Assembly: GCF_905475345.1 (NCBI RefSeq)
Contig: NC_066595.1
Span: 3,223,001 to 3,287,000 of the forward strand
Direction of reading: 5' to 3'
Origin: Vespula vulgaris
Taxonomy: Eukaryota; Arthropoda; Insecta; Hymenoptera; Vespidae
DNA: 64,000 nt
Shown: piece after piece, positions 47,501 to 59,952 of the stretch
Position numbering within the stretch: the stretch's first letter is position 1
Layout of the letters: every line of letters starts with the position of its first letter
The notes under the pieces: model-generated
Seen by the model: the letters and a program-made list of their open reading frames with translations, nothing else
Databases searched by the model: none
What the model was told of the DNA's origin: nothing
Program-made: the position numbers and the translations under genes

Positions 47501-50500
47501 TCTTACTCCAAGGCATGGGGGCCTAATGAAGATGTAAGCAGTCAGCCGGCCCCTCGTGCACGGTCGTGGCTTCGTCCTCTGTCTGTCCTTGTCACGCCAA
47601 AGCTGCGGCCTCCTTGGCCCTATACAGGTCCCTCCACGAAGGGAAGACGATGTTTTCCATACTCATTTCCGTCTTTTCATTTCTTCTTTTTTTTGTTTTC
47701 TTTTCCTTCCACCGTATTATTATAAATTTTCATTATCTTATTATTTCTATGAAATAATCTTTCTTTTTTTTTTTCTTTATTTTTTTTCCCTTTTTTCTCT
47801 CTCTCTTCTTTTTTTTTTTTTTTTTTAACAATGTAAATACTTTCTATGATTCAAAAGTATATAGTATATTTTGACTCGAAATATCGTTAATCATAACGTG
47901 ATTTTTTTAACCACTCTATCGATATTATTTGGAAAATGCAATTGATTAGAAAAAGGGAAATATTTTTTAATTTTCGACCTTGTAAATTTTGGAGCGAGGT
48001 TTATGATTCGGATTATAATCGTAATAAAAAGATCGATCGGTAGGAATGATTGAGGGGAGAAAAAAGAAGGAAAAAAAAAAAGATGAAAGAAGAAAAAAAG
48101 AAAATAGGTAAACTAGAAAGGTAGCTTTGGGATTCGTGAAAAATGCTGTAGGTATCCGGCTGTGGAGTGTTCCTCGAAGAGGTAAGGGCAAGAGGGGAGC
48201 ATGCGTATATTTTCTGTCTTTCTTTATCCACCTACAGAGAGTAGAGGTATAGGGCAAGCAGAGCGCCGCCTTCTGTTGCATGCGCGCGGATGCGTTCAGG
48301 AAGAAGAGTCGAGGAAAATAGACCAGAAAGAAAGAGAAAGGAAATACACGATGATGCCGCGTGTGTGCCATTCACATCTCCGCTTAGTAAAAGCAACTTA
48401 TAGTTCTCGGTTGCGAGAAAATAAAGGCAATCGAGTGAAGATCGAAATAGACATCGAGTTTGATGAGAGAATATTGAGGAGGGCGACGACAAGAGCTTCT
48501 CGCGTTATTACTTATTTATTTATTTATTTATTTATTTATTCCGTTTTATTTGTTAATTTTATTTGACTTTTTAAATTTCTATTCTTCCTTGATTCTTTTC
48601 TTTCTTTTTGCTTTCTTGTTATTTCATGGCGAATGGCGTCAGTGTTCCTTCGGGAGGACCGCACGCAGCGACGCAAAGCTTCGCGACTCGAATTTACAAT
48701 CGGCGTTGAAGGAAAAGAGAAAAGGCCGATGTTGTCTGTGTGTCGGTGAGGTAAGAGAGCGCTTCGTGATTGCGCCGGCAAAGCGTTGCGAATTCAGGAG
48801 AATGCTTTACGCGTTCTGCTCCCGCCATAAAGTTAAACGCGTCTAGAGAGAACAGGCCCCCAGAGTCTTTCACGGCCGATAGAATCATTGCGCTTTGTCC
48901 CTAGAGGGTAACTAACTCACTCTTTCTCTCTCTCTCTCTTTTTTCTTTCTATTTTCCATTGAGAGAAAAGAAAAGAAATAAAAAAAAAAAAAAGAAAAAA
49001 AAGAAGAAGAAAACGACAAAGTTAGTTTCCGACATTCTGTAATATCTCTCAAGGATATATATCGTCGAATGAAACACTATGGTTACCATGTACCTATACA
49101 TCATACGAGGACAACACTACACCCGCATATCTCTAACCTCTTGAGACTCATCAGCTTGCACGTTGTCGTCCTCGTGGTCACCTCACGGATATCCGGTATA
49201 CGGACGATCCTCTTCTTTCAACTTCTCCTCCTCCTCCTTGATCGAGCCGACTCTCGAGGAACAACACGCATCTCGAATAATCACGATCGCTTTATCGTTC
49301 CTCTCATCTACCACAACGTGACACCTCTTATTTACACATTCGGTTTACACTTTTTAATTCCTATCACTTTGATTCTTTTCATCCTTTCTTTTCTAACTAA
49401 CCCTTGTATGGAAGAATCTGTTATTAACGGTGAACGAAACTTGTAAATCCGAAACTTATTAAAGACAACTCGATTTTTTTCCTGAAATAAATGTTCTCTC
49501 TCTCTCTTTTCTTCTTCTTTTTTTTTTTATTTGATGAAACACACTCTCTGTACCTACATCTATCTGTGGTATATAAGCTAGCAACGGGTGTTCAAATTAA
49601 CGTTCGAGCCACAGATAAATATAGAGGGCCACCCAGAGGGTAACTAATGTACCGCGTGGTGGGTGTGTGAGAGACAAAAACAGAGTCAAGGAATATTTCG
49701 TTTCGTCTCGGTGGTCTCACTTATAACTCTTACTATCTTTTTTACTTTTTTTTTTTAAGAACTCCCTTTCATCCCTTCCAATCCCTCTTTGTCACCATCC
49801 CCTAAACTTTTCTCACTCTCTTCCTCTCTCCCCATTTATTTCTCTTTCGAGGAAGCAATTTAGTTTCCTTTCACTTGTTTCTTCCTCTTCTTTTTTTTTC
49901 CTTTCTTTTTTATATCAGGCATAGTACTGATCGCTGATAATAAAATCATTTTCATACGATAGTTATTAGTTTAAACAGTTACGAACACTTACCTTGAACC
50001 CAAAGCTGTTCGACCTTGCTGTGTACTTGTGCCGATTTTAATGCGACGCAAAAGGTAGCCAATGCTAGTATAGCGACGAAGAGGACCTTTCCCGCGTGCC
50101 TTTGCAGGAAGTAGCCAAGCTGACTCAGCTGGTCCTGCAATCGAGCTCTGATCCATACTGCTGACCTCTGTCCTTCCGCCTTGCCCTGAAAAAATAAATG
50201 GAATTCCGTTCGGATTATTGTCGAGTCATCGATTAAAATATGTCGGTTCGATATATAACGAAATAGGAAAAACTCGAATCAAAAAAAAAAAGAAAAAAAA
50301 AGAAAAAAAAGAAAAAGAGATCAAATCAAATGAAAGATAAATCTTCTGTGGCTCCAAATGAGAAGTGAAGGTGGTGATGGAGGGAGGGAAGAGGCGAGGA
50401 GAAGGAGATACTATAACTGTTACCGCAGTTTTTAGATTCGAAGTGCGTTAAGGTAGCCGACGAGATACGATGAATTCACGTCATTTTTTGGTAGAAGTCT

Positions 50501-53500
50501 TCGAGGAAGAGCCACGCATAAGAGGGAGAAAGAGAAAGAGTGAGAAGCAACGAGAGGCGGAGAGGAAGGTAAGGTGGAACGGCAGCCGCGGAGCAGCGTT
50601 TTAAATTGGCCGCGTGGGCTTTGACGATGATAAGTGGCGGGCCACGCATTATACGTTGCCGTTGTACGTGGAACGGCAGCAACCACCGTTGGGCACCCCT
50701 TCCACGAAAGAAAGAAGTATTATTTATTGTACCTATACCAAAATTAGGTCCTCCCTCCCTTATTTGTGACTTAACGACGCGTATGTAATATTAAAAGAAC
50801 AATTTTAACTGATGATGTGACATAGACGAGTAAAAAAAAAAAGAAGAAGAAAAAAAAACGGATTGACGTTGCATAAAAGGAATTCTCAAATTAGTCTAAC
50901 GACTAATCCAGTAGATAAATGATATTAGAAGGAAGGAGAGTGATATCTAAAGGGTTTAGAGTCGAAGTAGAAGTTATGATATAGGTTATGAACCGTCGAT
51001 AGGGGATGAAAATAAAGAGAGAGAAAGAGAGAAAAAGACAAGATTGTTTCAAGAGGAGATAGAAAAAGAGGAAAAGGAGGCGGTGACGTAAAAGAGGAGC
51101 TCACAAGCAACATTGCGAGCGGCAACGTTGCGCAGTACCTGGTGGCCGGTCTGACAATGTGCACCGTGGACCACCCGCAACAATGCCTATCTCTACCGGG
51201 CCTACAGTGAGAGACGGAGATAGATAGATAAAAAGGGCTCGTGATGGAGACTCTCTCTCTCTCTCCTCTCTCTGTCTTTCTCTTTCCGTTAAAATCTTTC
51301 GATGGACAATCTAAATACGACATGTTTGAATAATAGCAAAACCCACACCCACGCGTACGCATATACAAGAATGATCATCGTCAGATTATAAAATCGATGC
51401 ATTCGTCGATTATGAATTGATGGTTACAAGTTTTTGTTTTTGTTTTATTTATTTATTTATTTATTTATTTATCATTACCTATTATTATTATCATTTCTTT
51501 TTTATTTGGCAGACTTTCTTCTCGATCATCGAGATATAATGGCAAGAGGGGGTAAAAGAGTAGGTAAACGAAAATATGGATTATGCACGTTTACGTATCT
51601 CGGGGCGGTAGCAGAGTTGGTATCGGATAGCAAGGTTTTCCAGCCAATTAACTCTCGTGCCGCGGGCACATGGGCCCGAGTAACTCTAGACGCATGGACA
51701 ATCCAGCGTCGACCACATGGCCTCAGGGTATATCTCGGGGTTGCCGATGAAAATCACTCTCTAATCTTTCTTTCTTTTCTCGTCTAGCTCGTCTTCCTTA
51801 TTTACTTCACGTTCTCGTATCCAAATGAGATGCAAATTATCCTTTGAGCTTCTTAGTTTAAGTGGAAAATGGCCGGCCATCATTTTATGTCGCTTCATTC
51901 GTAAGGACTTTGAAGAAATATTTCATCGGAGAGAGAAAGAGAGGGAGAGAGAGAGAGAGAGAACATTTCCTTCGCTGATGCAAAAATCAAATATTGACTT
52001 TTCGCTCGAGAAATTGTTCGCTACGAATTTTTATGAACAAGTTTTGATAATTCGTTTCTAATGAATCAATAATATTTTTATTATCAAAAACTCATGGTCC
52101 TGATATATTCCTTCGTTGATCTACGTTTTGAAAATTTTTTCTAAAGAGAACGAGACGATATCCATGAGACTCTTTACTCGAATGACACGTGCTCGAGGTA
52201 TGACGTAAGTATGTAACGATTTTGTGAACATTACATAACGTAGTAAGGATTGAAAGAGAGACGACGAAGAGGACTACGATGAGATCTGATATGAAAGCAA
52301 GAAAGGGAGAGAGAGAAAGAAGTTGGGATGTTTAACGAATTTATGTTATTCGTACCTTTAATGTTTTTTATGGCACGACACAAACTGCGCGGAGAGATAG
52401 CAGACAGCATAACAGGATCTTATGTCAACGACGGTGGTCTCCGCGCCACGAGGTTGTAATATGTAGATACTGTCCAGCACGAGAAACCCCATAAGGCCCG
52501 CGGGGACCACTTATGAAAAAAAGAGGGTCTCCTACACGCCTCCCAACTACTTCCCTACCCTTCTCTTTTATCGTACTCGCAACATGAATGAGAAAGAGAG
52601 AGACAGACGGAAAGAGACAAAATTATAATTGTATTACATTTATATAATTTATCGACTTCTCCTTTCGTCACTTACTTCTTAAATGAAATTTTGTGGACGA
52701 ATAGAAAAAAAATAAATAAATATACCAAGTAACATCCGTTTGAATGAATCGAAAGGTATAACTTAGGAAATAGAAATGTCTAGGGAATTGATTGGGAGTA
52801 AAGAAGAACGAAAGAAGAGTTAAAATGAAAGTAAAATAAAACAAGACCATAACCGCAGTTGGTGTTGCGGTCTTGTACTACGGGGTCTTGCATACTACAC
52901 GCGACTCCTTGGATAAACGAATAGCTTCTTGCGGTAGGTACGGCTCGAAAGTGTCCGCAAGAAACTCGATCCGACTGGCGCTCTAATCGGCCGAAGAATT
53001 TCACGGCGATGTCTATTCGAAAGGAAAACCTTACCTCGAAGATTCCAGTTACGATTCTTCCACGCACGTCAAGTTAACACGAAGGATCGTATCCTTACGA
53101 TCGAGAGATCATTTCTCTCTTTCTCGCTCTTTCTCCGAATTTTCATTGAAATCGATTACAACGGTTAGCTTCTTAGGAAAGGTAAAAAAAGAAAAAGAAA
53201 AAAGAGAAAGCAGAGAAAGGTGAAAGAAAAAAAAAAGATCTCAACAATTTTTTTTCACAATTTTTAATCCCATTTTTATGAATTAAAACGATAGAAAAAG
53301 AAGGGATAATAGATATAAGATATTTGGAAAAAAAAGTCAATTATATTTTTTTCAGAACTATTTAGCCTATTTCGGCTAAGAAAAAAGAAAGAGAGGGAGA
53401 GGAGAAAAATAGGAAAAAATCTCGTCTATCATTTTTCTTTTTTTTTTTTTTTAATAGTTGAGAAAGTTTAATATTGTTCCTAGAAAGGTTACGGCGACAT

Positions 53501-54250
53501 GGAAAGGCGGTCACCATGGCGTTTAGATTTCTAAAAATGTAGAGAAAAATTGGAGAAATCTTCGAAGAGGAAAAGGAAAGAGGGCGGCGGCAGTGGCGGC
53601 GTGTATCCTTCGTCAAGGATGAAAGGAAACCTTCGACTGGGTGTACCTTCCATTCGTTTACTTATTTTGTCGTGCCTTTATAACACAACTGACAGTGGTC
53701 GACAGAGAAATTCTTCTCGAAATTTCGACACGCCCTAATATTCTCTCTCTCTTTTTATCTCTCTATCTCTATTTCTTTCTAATTCGTCGCGAGAAATGGT
53801 CTCTTTAGAAAAAACACTTCCAATGTCACTTCCTACGAAGGAAACGAAGACTCGAAAAATGTCGAGAGATCAAAGACGGTGACAAGTACAAAGAAGTTTC
53901 AGCATAACGAACCGTTCAACAAATTCCTTCCTACTTGAAAATTTCCTTTTTCCTTTTTTTTTTTTTTGCTAGAAAAGTAATCCAAGTAGTGTTTTCCGTT
54001 TTTTGCGAGAATCGAGACACAACGAGAAAAACTAATGAAATTTCAAAAAGAAACATTTCCTTCCTACTTCTTGTTTCTATTTTTATTTTATTTTTTATTA
54101 GGAAAAAAGAAAGATCGTTTAAATCTACTTCGCGTCTAACAATAAAATCAATTGGAAAATTCTTTCTTTATATAAAAAAAGATTCAGTTAAATGGGATGA
54201 AAGTGGGAACGTTTATTCTATCTCTTTTCGATATCGTTCTCCCTACGGTA

Positions 54251-54291
<41 letters not shown>

Positions 54292-55544
54292 CCTCACCCT
54301 ACTCTCTCACTCTTTCACATAGTAGGTATTATTAGTGTATAGGAAGCCTCACACGTCGTGTCGGCGCCCTTTAATCTCGCTCGAGCGGGCGCGTCGCGGC
54401 GCAACATGCGTGAATGGTCGGCATTGTGTGCGTGTAAGTATGTGTATATGTGTATGTGCTCCGAAGTGGTGCTTTTCGACTGTCAGAAAATCAAGGCACG
54501 ATTATGAAATTACGAATGCACCCGTGGGGAGAAACATCCAAAATTTATCTCGATAAAGAGAACTTATAAATTTATATCTACGAATATAAATTTCCTGTCA
54601 AGTCTTGTATGAAAAGAAAAAAACCAAAAAAAAAAAAAAAAAAAAAAAAATAAAACGAGTATAAAAGAAAAAAAAGAAGCATAAAAGAAAGTATAAAATT
54701 GTTACTCGATTATATATGATAATAATAATTATAGTAATTATAATAATAAAAATGAAAAAAAAATAATTGTAATTCAGCATCGTGCTTGCACGTGTGTTTG
54801 TGTGTATGTGTGTATCACGCTACATCATCACGAACACATGGATAGACATGCAATACGAGTGAGAACGGTAAGAGGTCGAGGTCAGTGTCTGAAGCATAGC
54901 ACAGCGAACGTAAACAAATTTGAATATTTCCGCATCTTTATTCCTCTCTATTGGGCAAAATCTGTATTTGTTATTCTTTTCTTTTTCTTTTTTTTTTTTT
55001 TTTTACATATAACAAATATTGTTCTCTCCTATGAATATATTTTACGAATATATTTTATAAAATATCATAATAGATAAAGAATAGAAATATAGAAATATTC
55101 TAAGTTAATTTGTAATATGATTAAACGCGTTTGATATACGTTCCATATATTGTAACTTCAAATTTATTCTAATTATCTTAATGATTATTAATTTAATGGA
55201 GCATCGAACATCTGTTTCTTTCATATATTTATTTATGTATTACTTTTACTATTTATATATATATCTATATATATATACACACACACATATATATACATGT
55301 TGCTTTGCATGTAAAAAATAAATGTTGTTGAACATGAACGATTGATAAGTATGACGAAGAATACAAACTCGCAAATTACGTTTTAATGTATCATCGAGTT
55401 TGGTAAAAACAAAGCAAAAGAGAGAGAAAGAAAAAGAGAAGGGGAGAGAGAGAAGAGAGAGACCAAAGAGTGGCGTGTTTTTGGCTCGGCACGCGTGCAC
55501 AAGAAAAAGAAAGAGAGAGGGAGGTAGAAGGAGAAGGAGAGGGA

Positions 55545-55603
<59 letters not shown>

Positions 55604-56141
55604 GGCCAGTGCCCGTAACTGACTGACTCATCTGCGATGAACGCGAGTCACGAAGCTGAAGAGAAACAGAGAAGAAATGAAAGAGAAAGAGAAAGATATA
55701 TATATAATATATATAGAAAGAAAGAGAGAGAGAGAGAAAGAGAGGGAGAAAGAGAAGGAGAAAGATATAGAGGGATAGAGAAGGAGAGGGAGAAAATACG
55801 AAGCTACGCGGCTTTCTTTCGTGAAACTCTTCTTCGAGGGTGTAGAAAAAAAGTGGAGCATCGACCTCGAATTTGATTCTTTTTCCTCGTTTCTGAAGAC
55901 AGATCATCGTCTTTCTTTTTCCTTTCTTGGATAAGAGAGAAAGAGAGAAAGGATGAGGGAAAGAAAAAGAGAGATATATTAAAAGACTATTTCCTTGGAG
56001 AGATTGTTGGTTACTGGTCCAATAAAGAGATTGTGCAATCGTATATACGTACAAGTTATAACGATTAAAACAGGAACAGATATTCATATTCATATATCGT
56101 TTCAATCACGAATAAACTTTACTTCGAAGCAATCCAACCTC

Positions 56142-56214
<73 letters not shown>

Positions 56215-58145
56215 ATCTCTCTATATCTGTGTGTGTATGTGGTTATATACATTAGATATAAAAAAGAGAGAGAAAAATCATCTCTATCCTGACTGAGAGA
56301 AATGTGTGTATCATCTTTATCGTTCTCTTTTTCCTTTCCTTTCGTGCTCTTTTCTCTTCTTTTCTTTCCTTTCTTTTTGTTTTTTAATTTAATTCAATTT
56401 TATTTTATTGCCGTTCTCTCCTTTTCTTTTGCTGCTTTTCATCTTCGCTCTCCATTTCTTACTCTTTCTCTCTTTTTTTCTTCCTTGAATGATCGACCGT
56501 ATTTAAATGGCTGCTTCAGTAAAACATACTCCGATTTACCTCTCTCTCTCTTTTTCTGTCTCTTTCGCACACTCACTCTTGTGTATGTAGTGTGTGTGTG
56601 TACGTTCAAATGTACCTAGTAAAAAGGTCTTTGAACGAGGTTAAAGGGCTTCAGAATTTTTTTCAAAACTATTACTTATGAATACATCCATTGATGTCGA
56701 ATCTCTACTCAGATAGTCATTGCATTACCGGTTTATAAATCATTTCTACGTCGATCGATATTTATTATCCCTTTTTTTTATTATATAAATCTAATATAAT
56801 TCAATACAAATTTTAAATTGATATCTAAAGAATCAAAGATCATCTTTGACGTAAACTACAATATATTCTACCCCGTATAATACAAACATAATACAGACCC
56901 GTGAAAAAATATATTTCACATTTTTATTATGTCCCTGTGAAAGTGTTAATAAAACAAATCTCGTTGATTGGTGTATCACGAAAGAGAAAAGTGGGATCTA
57001 CGGCAGCTGATTCTTGTGGTGAAATGATTTTTGGAGACGTCGATGCGAATGCATATTAACGTCGAAATAAAACTGGTTTCATTCGAAGAACGTTAACATC
57101 GTCATCAAAGAGAGTAGAAGAGACCACTCGCCATTCGAAGAAGAAGAAAAAAAAAATTCTTAATTAGTAACCTACGAACGGATTGAAGGTGGCTAGGAGT
57201 ATGTAGTTGGGAGAGTAGAGGGATGAAAGGAGGGAGACTGGGACGTTTAAGAAGAAATGTAGAAACGAGGATTCATTCCACTTAACGATTTCTCATAGAT
57301 CCTTATCAATTTCCGATGGAACACGTCGAACTCGTCTAATCTCGAACTAGGGAATCTCGAGCTACGTCGAGGAAAAAAAAAGAAAAAACAAAAATAATCC
57401 AGAAATATAAAAAAATTAAATCGCGAATCGATGAATCGTGTTTCCGCAAGTTTATCGACTTCGTGATCAAAAAAAAAAAAAAAGGAGAAGGCAAAAGGGA
57501 AAAAAAAGGTGTAAAGTGTTTTCTCACTTTAACACGAGAGTATGAATGGAATGAGAATAAAGGTCGATTCGCACAACTCAATTAAGTCTCCTTCGATTCG
57601 GTCTTCGTTACGTCATTGTAATTTACAAAAAATTCGAGTAGTTTTGCGGATGATTCAATCGGTGATTGAACCTCGATCGTGATACTGTACTGAAAAACGT
57701 GTATATGTATAACTGAACGGGAAAATGTATGAATTTGATTCTTAATACAATTCAAACATTTTTCGTTTCACGATTCGATTGAAAAAAAAAAGGAAAGAAA
57801 AAAGAAAAGAAAAAAGAAGAAATTATTAGATAGAGAAACAAAAAGAGAAAAAGGAAACGAGTTTAGACGTCTCAATCGTCCAGTTTGATAGATTCGTTCT
57901 GAAAAGATACGACGACCAGAACGGAAGAAGAAGAATAAGAAGAAAAAGAAGAAGGAGAAGAAGAAGAGAAGGAGAAGAAGAAGAAGGAGAAGAAGAAGAA
58001 GACAAAGGTAATAGGACGTCTTCCTTGCTCAAAGAAAATTCCAAGAAAAGTCGAGCGGAGGTGGAGTCCTCCGCTTCAGGGAGGTCCGAGCATCGTAAAA
58101 GACGCTTGTGGGATGAGGTAGTGAGAGAAAGAAAGAGAAAGAGAA

Positions 58146-58178
<33 letters not shown>

Positions 58179-58541
58179 AAGACCCGACTCCTTCGAAAGG
58201 CGATACGCTTCGTTCCTGCTTCGCACGCCGCGTACACATTTTCGTCGACCTTCTCTGCACGAGAAAGGGAGAAAGAGAAAGAGAACAGGAAGAATCTCGT
58301 GGAAGGATCTAGGAAGAAGAGTAAACAAGGATAAAATACTATCCTACCAATACATTGTGTGTGTCTGTGTGTGTATACACATATATATATATGCCTCAAC
58401 ATTTCTTAGATACATTTAATGAAAAGGAATATCTTATTTTTCCTATGAACAAATTCAAACAACATGAATCAGTTTTTTAAATACGGTAAATCTAACAATT
58501 TAATCTTCCGCGTCCTTCTCTCTCTCTCTCTCTCTCTCTCT

Positions 58542-58583
<42 letters not shown>

Positions 58584-59921
58584 TTCTCTTTCTTTTACCT
58601 CCTTCTTAGAGAGTCCAATAGCCACAAACGTCGACGAAACACAGTTGTTCTCTGGACCACCCGCGTGTGTGAAAGTTTACAGCTAGTCGAGAGTATCTAT
58701 CTCTCACTCACTCTCTCTCTCTCTTTCTCTTTCTTGCAAACGCAAGCAAGTAAACAAGGCTGCGCGCGCTTTCTATCTTACTGTTCTTCGTCCTTTCCTT
58801 ATAAAATACGAATACGTATGCACCACTTCGTTTATTATACTATACTATACTCCTTCTCTCTCACCTCTCCAAGGAGGTACGATGCTGTTCCTGTTCCTTC
58901 TACTCCTTGTTGCTGTTATTGCCGTTGCCGTTGCCGTTGCTGTTGCTGCTGCACGGTGAACGATCTCGAAAGGCGTATTCGGTCTTCAAACGGCCCGCTT
59001 TAATCGCCGATCCAAGATATCGTAACGCTTCGTGGAAAGGTAACGGCGCCGTTCCGGTAAACGAGCAGATATAATTTGCATCGAATTCATATCGTTATCT
59101 TTTCGGTTCTCTCTTACTCTCTCTCTCTCTCTCTCTCTCTCTTGGGATGTTCAATGGTAACGTAAGTTCGTCCTATTATCTATTATCTATAAATATATTT
59201 GAAATATGTGCGATCTTTTCATATCGACATTGGGATTCCTATTTTTTCTCTATACCTTTATCTTTATCTTTATGTCCTTTTCATATTACCACCATAATTA
59301 TCTATTTCTTCCACGGCAAAGCGCTTTTATCGTCTGTTAACTTTATTCGTTCGTTCGTTCGTTCGTTTGCTTATTTTTTAATCGAAACATTCCTACGACA
59401 TTATTTCGAAGAAGAGAGAGGGAGAGAGAGAGAGGAGACTATAAATTTGTATCATTTATAGCCATACGTATGTATATATTACTACTTGTTTACAATATGT
59501 GTAAGCCTGTGAGATTTCTCATAGATATCGTCCCATTAAATGGAATAAAGTAAAATACGATATTCTTTTAAATGTTCGTCAACGATACGTGTGATCCTTG
59601 CTTGAATCCCGTATACGAGAGAATTTGATATCCAAGAAGTACTGTCGGAAAAAAGAAAATAAAAAGACAGACAGAGAAAGAGAGAGAGACAACATATACT
59701 TTGTCGATTAAAACAACATAGCGATACCTTCCCTAGTGATACGGAAATTACACGACTCGAAGTTAAATACCGGTTACGTGTACGACAACACGAGACCTTT
59801 TATTCATTTTTTTTCTTCTTCTTCTTCTTCTTCTTCGTCTTCTTTTTCTTCTTCTTCGAAGTCGAGGACGTGTTTTTAGCCGAATTCTTAGTAAGCGGAG
59901 AGAGAAAGAGAAAGGTAAGGG

Positions 59922-59952
<31 letters not shown>

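Larger units (their letters stand above)
41439..49992 (-). other. Patched intron 2 (8.6 kb)
   Basis: No gene supported. It holds many microsatellites and polypurine or polypyrimidine tracts. Islands of unique, GC-richer sequence stand out near 43085-43220, 45900-46030, 46500-46690 and 48640-48900. Ci/Gli-like motifs lie at 43188-43196, 46643-46651 and 49627-49635. Confidence 0.6.

Noticed and set aside
49069..49446. 125-codon plus-strand frame in patched intron 2
   Set aside because: Leu/Ile-rich output of pyrimidine-rich DNA; no conserved motif.
51542..51787. Plus-strand open frame (starting MARGGKRVGKRKYG) in patched intron 1
   Set aside because: No family resemblance, no promoter or poly(A) context; it ends in low-complexity CT sequence. 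More likely an opened frame in a regulatory island.
55383..56105. 240-codon minus-strand frame
   Set aside because: Made almost entirely of Ser-Leu and Phe repeats from CT/GA tracts; typical microsatellite ORF.
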